NCBI GenBank assembly: GCA_944472155.2
Contig: OX235272.1
Location: 1,472,354 to 1,536,353, forward strand
DNA: 64,000 nucleotides
DNA from: Trichobilharzia szidati
Lineage: Eukaryota > Platyhelminthes > Trematoda > Strigeidida > Schistosomatidae
Direction: 5' to 3'
Shown: one piece after another, positions 33,601 to 42,600 of the stretch
How positions within the stretch are numbered: position 1 is the first letter of the stretch
Layout of the letters: every line of letters begins with the position of its first letter
The notes under the pieces: model-generated
What the model saw: only the letters and a program-made list of their open reading frames with translations
Database searches by the model: none
What the model was told of the DNA's origin: nothing
Position numbers and translations under genes: made by a program

Positions 33601-36600
33601 GGTGTGCATAACAGTTTAGTGTCATTTGCCTATATATTCATCATAAAGCCAACCATTTTATAGAATCTATACAGCCCATCGCTGGTACTCACATGAATTT
33701 AGTAGGCGAATTTTGATGGAGACAAAAAAATGAGGATACGGACGATAAATGGGTCTCAAAACGACGTCATCTACAGTCATCTAGTGTAAGTGCAGCAGTT
33801 GGGCACTGTGGTAGAATGTAATTCCATATTAGATAAGTTTATTTCATATGTCACACAGTGATGATGTACTATCAACCACTGGATGACAGACAAGGTTTCG
33901 AACATAAATTATTGCCACTCATAATCATGTCAACTTAGTCACAAGGCTTCACAATTTGTCTTATATATATTTTCTCTCTTTCTGTCTTTCCAACTTCCCT
34001 TTGCTGTTTGTTGCCACTTTTCATATCTCCGGTAAAGATGTTGCATCATTCCGACTGCACGTGTGCTGCGGTGTTGAATCTACAAACAAAGACTCCCTGA
34101 TTAACTTGTCTCTCTCCACCTAATTATATTCCTTTCTAAATCAGCACAGAAAAAAGCAAAATACTCATTAACGGAGGAAACAACTCAGATAGATGTATCA
34201 GACTTGATGGACATGTATTAGAAGAGTTTGAAACTTTCAAATACCTTGGGTCTACCCTAACAAAAGATGGAAGGTCCACTAAGGAAATAAAAATTCGACT
34301 AAACCTAGCCTCTGCCACCATGTCCAAGTTAGGGAAAATATGGAAGAGCAACATCAGCGTCTCAGCAAAAATGAAACTCTACTCGTCACTGGTCCTCTCT
34401 GTATTCCTATATGGATGTGAGAGCTGGACCCTGAATGCAGAGACAGAAAGAAGAATACAAGCCTTCGAAAACAAAAGCTATAGAAGGATCCTAGGAATAA
34501 GTTACCTTGAAAGGAAAACTAATGAATATGTCTTACACCAGGTCCATAGACTGGCAGGAAAACAGGAACCACTCCTTTCAATCGTAAAGAAACGGAAACT
34601 ACAATGGTTCGGCCACACGGTAAGACATGACACATTGTCCAAAACAATTCTACAGGGCACAATAGGGGGAGCACGAAAGAGAGGTCGACCGAATAAGAGC
34701 TGGCTTGACAACATAAAAGAGTGGACTGAAATGCCCTTGGATACGCTACAGAAAATAGCATTAAACCGAGAAGAATGGCGAAGACTGATAGCGCGAACTG
34801 TCATAGCACCCCCACGACGAAAGTCAAGGGACTGATGATGATGATGAATAGTTTCATCCTGTTTCAGTTGTATAAGTGAATACAAGGGTATGAGAACCTT
34901 CTGACGACAGCCAATCCCAGTGGAGGTTATCAAGAAAGAGGATTATTTCATTCACGTAGAATCCAATAGTCGCATTTAATTTTGAAGGTGGTGCCTACAA
35001 GATATGTAAGAGATTTACGACTAAGCTATTCATCTCAAGCTGATCGTATGCGCAGTAATACGTGATAATGTCTTTGCATCATTATCATAGGATCTCTGTC
35101 AGAAAGCGATGAGATATCATAGCTGCCTTTTGTCTGCTGTCTTTTTTCTTTTTTTCTCCTCTCTAGTTCAATGATCAATGAATCAATAGCAGATATTATC
35201 TTTAAATCGAATGCAACAAACACCTCCATTATTGAATATTCCAGTTATATATACGAAACAATATGTGAAAATATCTACAGCAAAATCATAAAACTTAGTA
35301 GCAGTAGTAATAATAATAATTATAATACTGGAGTTAAACAAAAATCATTGGAAACATTGAAAAGATGTCGAACTAAGTGTTTACGTTGTTTACTGATAGT
35401 TCGAAAGGTGAATCATATTCTTAAATTATTAGACAACTGTGGATTGTGTAAAGGTGAGAAATATTTATAACAAATACAAAGTTTGTATGATTCCTATTCA
35501 CAAACCTGTTACAATTAAAAATTTGTAAACAAATAATAAAATGCTGTGCTGAATACCGTCCACAAATGAGAGGCGTATTCTTTCAGGTTTTTACATCAGA
35601 AAGTCTTAATGGTAAATACTAATCTCTTCTATGTTTTATGTGATTGATAATGGCCAGCATGGAGGTCTGAGATGCATGTTCGTCATATCTGCGATTCATC
35701 AGTTGGGCATGCTTGCACTCTCCCACTGTAAGGGATGATTTTCCCACTAAAAACTGAACTCAGCTGCTATGGTTATAAACGCCAAGGTGCTTGGTTAACA
35801 CCACTAATGTGCTTATCAGGATTTACCTATTCCATTAAAATAAACTGATACGGTGATCAGAATCTGTCAAATTATCTTTAGTGGTTAGTCAAAAAGCATT
35901 TTCGAAACAGTTACAATTTATACGATGTAAATAAACAGATTTATGAACCTTTTTATGGAGATGAAGCTCCCCGTTCCATTCAGAATCCAAGGAAACTATA
36001 ATAATAATGTGAAGTGATCGTTTGAACATCTTTAATTATCCACCTCACTGTAATCTTATCTCTGCATAGTTCGTATTTATTTACCATTCATTTAAGTAAA
36101 ATGTATATGATCTATTTTATGTGATCATTATTATTATTAATATTCCCTTGAGTTCCGAGTGGAACCTACAGCTTCAACAACACATCTCCACTTTTCTCTA
36201 TTTTCTGTCGTCCTCTTCATCTGGGTCCACGACTGACCATAAGCTCTCATCTGCTCTCCCACCACACGATCTCCTCCATGTCACCCTTGCACTGAGGACC
36301 ATCTCGTCGCTTCCCATTCAGATTCCACTAGCGAGATGGCCTGCATTAAGTGCCATGATATTCGACGGCCTCCTCAGTGTATGGATTATCCATTTCCATT
36401 TTCTCCTACATATTTGTTGAGCATTGGGCTCTTGGTTGGTTTGTTCCCAGAGTTTCTTGTTATTAATTCTTTCTGGTGATTTGATCTTCAGTATGGAGCC
36501 AGTGAAGGCAGCTGTTGATAAAAGTCTCCAACCTGTTCGAAATCTTTTTCGTGGCACAGACTGCAAGTTTCTGACCCCCATAGAAGGACCAACTTGACAT

Positions 36601-39600
36601 TGGTGTTGAAAATGCGAATCTTATTGTTTATGCTGACTGATTCAGGGCAGGATTTTCCCAAACTGGTTCCAGGTTGATGAAGGTATATCTTGACTTTCCA
36701 ATTCTGACTTTGACATGTTCATCCATTCCGGCTGCATATGGTTTATACGATGCTTGCCACATAAGTAAGAGAAGTAAACTCTGTCAAATCTCTCCCGTTG
36801 ATAGTGATTCGTGCTGGTTGTTGTTTTTGTTGCTGTTCGTTGGTTATCTTGATCACCTCCGTCTTCTCTATGTTGACCTGCAGTCCTGTCTTCACTGCTT
36901 CTTCAGCCAGTTTTTTATTTTTCACCTACAAGTCTTCCAGTTTGTGTGACATTTAAAATATAACATCTTCGAAATCCAGATCTTCTAGAGTCTCCTCATC
37001 TGTGGTCCAACGTACTCCTGTCACCTCTCTCCCCACAGTCCGACGCATAATCCAGTCCACCATAATTAAGTATATCATCAGTGATAATAGGCACCCAGCT
37101 AGTCTTACTCCCGTATTCACTTCTAACGCCTGTCTGAGTTTCCCGTTGTGGATCACCTGATACGTGGCACTATCATATCGCCAACTGTTGAATAAGGTTG
37201 ATGAAGCGAGCAGCCTGGCTATCTGAAATAATGTTCTGAGATCTCTTCTACCTACGGCCTCTCTGCCTGTCTGTTCTGCTTCAGTTGTCTGCCAGTGTCG
37301 AAGAATCGTATTTTGTCTTTCCTAGCACTCTTCTTCACTCCCTTATTCAATTCAGTGCAGTGTACATTGAACTCAGCTTCCCCTTCTGTTATCGATCTCT
37401 CCATTGAGTCATCTTCTGTTTCACCAACCCTCCTCTCCTCTCCTCGGTTAGTTTCGAGGTAGTTATCCGTTGAGAGCCATTCCTTGTCTTGTCTCTTCTT
37501 GTTTTCGAGAACAGTTGTAGACGTTTCCTTGAACATCACCTTCAGAGAGTTAGTTCCAATGTTCTTCCACTCAGGTTTCCTGAGTGATGCCACTTTGCTC
37601 TAATCTTATCTGTAGTGAAGGTGTCCCTTGTAGTTTTGTCCTTCAGTTTCAGAATGTTGAACATGAATTACAGTGGCCTGTCTCAAGTTGTTCTGAAGGC
37701 TTTCAGAACTTAAACTAAATGATGGTCTGAGCCCATATGTGATGGAAATACTTATTAGCCTATCGATAAAGTAATTAAAGAAAAACATATTTCAAGGTAG
37801 ATGAAAGCAATTTGTCACCATTGCTGTTCGCTCCTTGAGTTCCGAGATGCACACCCGCTTTCCACTCAATCTTCTGATATGAATTTCGAAAGGCGCTACA
37901 AATGCTCACAAGCTTTCATTTGCTCTTCATACGATCTTTTCCATGTCACATTTAGACACCTATTCATCGCTTCCCACTCGTAATATATCATGTCTCTTCA
38001 GCAGATTTCCAATCCATCACCATTCCCGTCTGTATGTTTGTTGGCTGTTCCACTGTGGTTTATCCTTCCCGACTGGCCATCTACTCTCCAGAGAGCGAAT
38101 TGCACTTACATGAATCGTTCGATCTCATGCAGGACATTTCAATGCAGTTTGTACTAGGTGCCAGGTAAAGTCATCTATGGTTGAACAAGTATTTTCCTTA
38201 TTCAGATTATTTGTATTTTCTAGCATGAAGTTGTCAGTCTTAGAGATCAGAATGTATCGATTAATGCTTGTAACAATGATGCATCCATCGAGAGAGAGAT
38301 TCCAATTATGAAAAATTAAATGAAGTATTGTTCTGTCATATTCTTAAAGAGCTGACAGTCTAATCTAAGCGTTAAAGGCTGATTCGTATTCCAATGCTAC
38401 TTCAGCTTATCATTTATCAATCTGTCGAATCAAAATTATCGTATTCACTCAAACTGATACAATTTTTCATTCTTTTCAGATGATGAAAGTAACACAACTG
38501 AATATCCAGAGAAAGAACTATTCAACCTACTTTTAAAATGTAACTGTCCTCAATCAGCTGATATATTCCATCATCTTCTTGAAAATGACAAAATATCATG
38601 GAAATCATTTGGATTACTTTTAGAAGAACAAATGCATAAAATCAATTCATCAATGGAGAATAATATCGACGACTCTTATGGAAATATGCGTGTCACAGTA
38701 CTATTAGCGGATCTGGTGAATATTCTACTCAGTGATGTCGAATTAAAAGGTATTCCATTGAATGAAAATTAAGTCAGATATCATTTTTACGGTAGATTTC
38801 ATCAAGAACCAGTAGCAGTTAGAAGGAAAATCCCGCTAGGGAGATTGAGAACAATCAATTCAAGTTAAATGGAAGGCGATATATTATCATACAACCATTG
38901 GGTCAGTATCCAATGGCCGATGAATCCTAACGTTTGTTAATTAGCGTCATATAGCCCCATCGCTAGCCCTTGTTGTCATTAACTATCTCTCTTCACACAC
39001 GGCTTGATTGCAACCTGTTATTATAAGATCAATAATTTCAACCTGCGGTTAGTCACTACTGAGAAATAAGTATAAAACTTGGGCACTGTAGTAAAGTGTA
39101 ACTCCATTATAGATAAGATTTTATTTTGATAAATCACACTGTGTTACACAGTAATATTAAATGATGACGTTTCGTGCACAAATTATTGCTCATAATCATA
39201 TCCATTATTCATAAGTAGAGGTATTTCTGAAATCTACTATTGGTCGTATGGGGTAACCTGGTTTATGTATTTTAATAGTACCATACATTCTACTAGCATT
39301 ATTAGTTTTAGGCATTAAATTAAGCCATTTAGACTCACCCAGTGACGGCTTCATTCTGTGTACTAATTCCGCTGTGGATTTTTTAACCTTATTCATTATT
39401 GTATCTATGGGCTTCTTAATTTCCTCATATGGACCCATTTCAATATGTTGAGTGACTTTCTTGATGTAGTCAGATTTATTCAAAACTACGGTGGCGTTTC
39501 CTTTATCAGCTTTGCGATGACAATATTTCTATCCTGTTTTAGATTAATTAAAGCTTCTCTTTCCGATTTTGTCAAGTTTGATTTTGCCTTCTTTTGATTT

Positions 39601-42600
39601 TTTAGGGTTAATGCACATTGTGCTCGAACCTCTCCTGCTGTTGCCTTATCTATTGAACCTAGTGCTACTTCTATGTTAGGAATGACATCCTCTGGCTTTA
39701 ATGGAGTTACTACTGAGAAATGTATTAATTTTCAAAATTGGGTTCGTTGTTGCATTGTTGCTAAAGAGACCCGAACAGAGACGAAACAGCTATCTAGTGC
39801 TGCCTAGTTTTTCAGTGTCTCTTCGACTGATCTCTCCTCACTATGAGATTTACCTTAAAATCAAATGAATCTCTAAAAACCAATAATTAAAAAGAAATCA
39901 GTTTGTCTACTATCACAACAGTAATTGTCATCAGATGTCTTGATTCCATACGAGAATCTTCAGCTAGGGACGTTACGCAGGAACTGAGCGATTTTCAGTT
40001 AGTAGATCATTGGTAACTCCAAACTATATCAACCCAAACAAAAGACCAAAAGAAACAGACGTAATGACTCTGATCAACCAATCAGACGAACTTGTAGTAA
40101 GCGCGCATATTATAAAAACTCTTTCATAAAAATCAAAGTTAGTGTTGAAAAATTATTCTGCAAGCTAACTTTCTCCAATATGTCCTAAGGAAACCCCTTA
40201 ATTCCAGATTAAAATCTTAAGTGATAGTCCCAGACTATTTCTGGACATAAATTTATTCAGAAAACTGTAAATTATTCTGCTTCACCACCCATTCCCTGCT
40301 CAACAGCACCCATGAACCTTAAAAAGGAACGACATATCTTCTTGGATAGATTTTCCATGACGACAGACTGGACACCTGTACACATATCCACTAACAGTGG
40401 CTGCATACCTCCGTAAAGGCATTATTCCTCCACATCTACAAACTTCCTACAAACTTATTATCCCGAATGTACTCAAATACAACCTCGTGATGGAATTTGT
40501 AATGTAATTGATGCACTGCATCTATACTCCCGCGTTATCACTATGGGCTCATCTGAGATCGTTTTTATCTATGTCATTACGTCAGTTTACTTGGGTTGTA
40601 TCTTTGGGTTGCTGTAGTTTAGAGTTACCAGATTAGCTATTCATTGTTTCTAATCGGTAGTTATCTAACCAGATCCAGGAAATTCATGTTTCCCTAGTCA
40701 TACAAAGCGTCAGTATTGATTATATGTGTTGATTATGTTATGAATAAGGCGACTGAGTAGATAACCTTTAAACCGTCCCCACTGGTAGTCAGTTACAAAA
40801 TAACGGCAGTGGTTTTTTAATCTGAATTATTCATCATCATATCGCCTAGAAAGCGTTTGATACAATTTGCAATTAACCACACTGTTTGTCTAGGGAATAT
40901 TTCCAGTTCTACTGCAACTGGGATTTTCAACCGGAAGTAAACACCTCGACTTTATGAAATCGAATAAAACACAACATACTACGCTTTTTAATTAGTTGGT
41001 TTGTAAGGATTAGATTTGTTTTGACTAGGTGATGACGAATTGTTATAAGTTAGAGAACCACTGAAAACCAGGGAGTACCGGACACCTGTTTTATCCTAGT
41101 TTGGGAACCATCGGGGTTCCAACGCAGGACCTTCCGGTTACAAGGCAAGCTGGCTCGTATACCATTCAGCCACTGGGACCCGATTCAATGGCCCATAAAT
41201 TCTAACTTCTACCGATTCGTGATGTAGCGCGACCACCAACCCATGTCATTGGTGGGACATCCATCCTCACACTTGACTGGATGCACCTCACTGGTTATGT
41301 ACTAGTGCGTACTGCCGATGATTCCCAAGCACTAGGATGAAACAGCTGCCTAGTACTCCCTCACTTTTAATGGTTCTCTAACTGATAACAATTCGTGATC
41401 AACTCGTAAAAACAATACAAGTTACTTTGTGGTATTACATTCGTGCACATCACCCTAAAACTATACATTCTTTTGTGGTAAAATCACCATCGAAATTAAA
41501 TCAATAATTTTCATATATTAGAATCATTTCCTTATTTAATTAAACCTCCAGTTCGTTGAACGATCCAATTTCACTGATATACAATCTGCGTAGGTGTTCT
41601 AAGTTTGTTACGAAAACCGGTCTATTTACTTGTTGTACCCTGAACAAAGAATTAAATTAAAACACTAGCAAGTCTGTCATTCATTATGAAATATTTTTTG
41701 TAGAAAGAAGATGTCCTAGAATATTGAAACGGAATTACTAAACAAAAAAGGTTGATTAACACACAATAAATTACGCAGTAAAATAAGCAGAATTCACAAA
41801 ACGAGAGAGTGAATGTTTAGAAATATGAACCAAAAGAGAAAATATGAAAATAACGTAAATTAATAAAGTCAAACTGATACACATTTTCATGTGTTAGTTT
41901 ATATGAATTTACCTGTTTCCACGTTTAAACACGAAGTGACCTCATTTAGAGAACCACTGGATTTCTAATAAGAAGCCATGATCCGTAGTAGGGTCCATCA
42001 AGTCACTCAGGTGTAAGGACAGACACTCTCCGATGAAACCGTCTGGCGACTATTCTATATACGGCAAATTGTCAGCAGTTAGAAGTGTTGGATCAGTAGA
42101 TTCCACCCAGTGGCTGAAGTTTATAGCTTCAACCTCCAGGGGGATCATGGGTGCACACTATTGAAGAGTTTCAAACAAGGACGAAATGGCTGTCCAGTAC
42201 TCCTGATTTCCAATGCTTCTGTAACTGAAGCCCCTTAGTGATCAAACCTGATAGAAATGTCTATTGTTTAGAAATGTATTTACCGCCTTTGTTCTATATA
42301 TTATATATTTAACACATTTATACAAAGCAGTTGTTCCACTGAAGACTGAGTGTCATTAAGAATCCTTTTTTCAGTAGGACCCTATTAAAGATGGCTACAT
42401 AAGATACTCTTATCATAATTCTTTACAATAGATATCTAGCACTTGTGGGACACAACCAATACGGTTAATCCTGATGAAGAACCAACAGCCTAATTATTTA
42501 GATTATGTAAATTTGTTTAAGTTATTTTTATAATTCCCGTTGATTGATTATATTTAACTGAAACGCTCAGCCTCTGCTAACATGTCATCTCCTTCTACGA

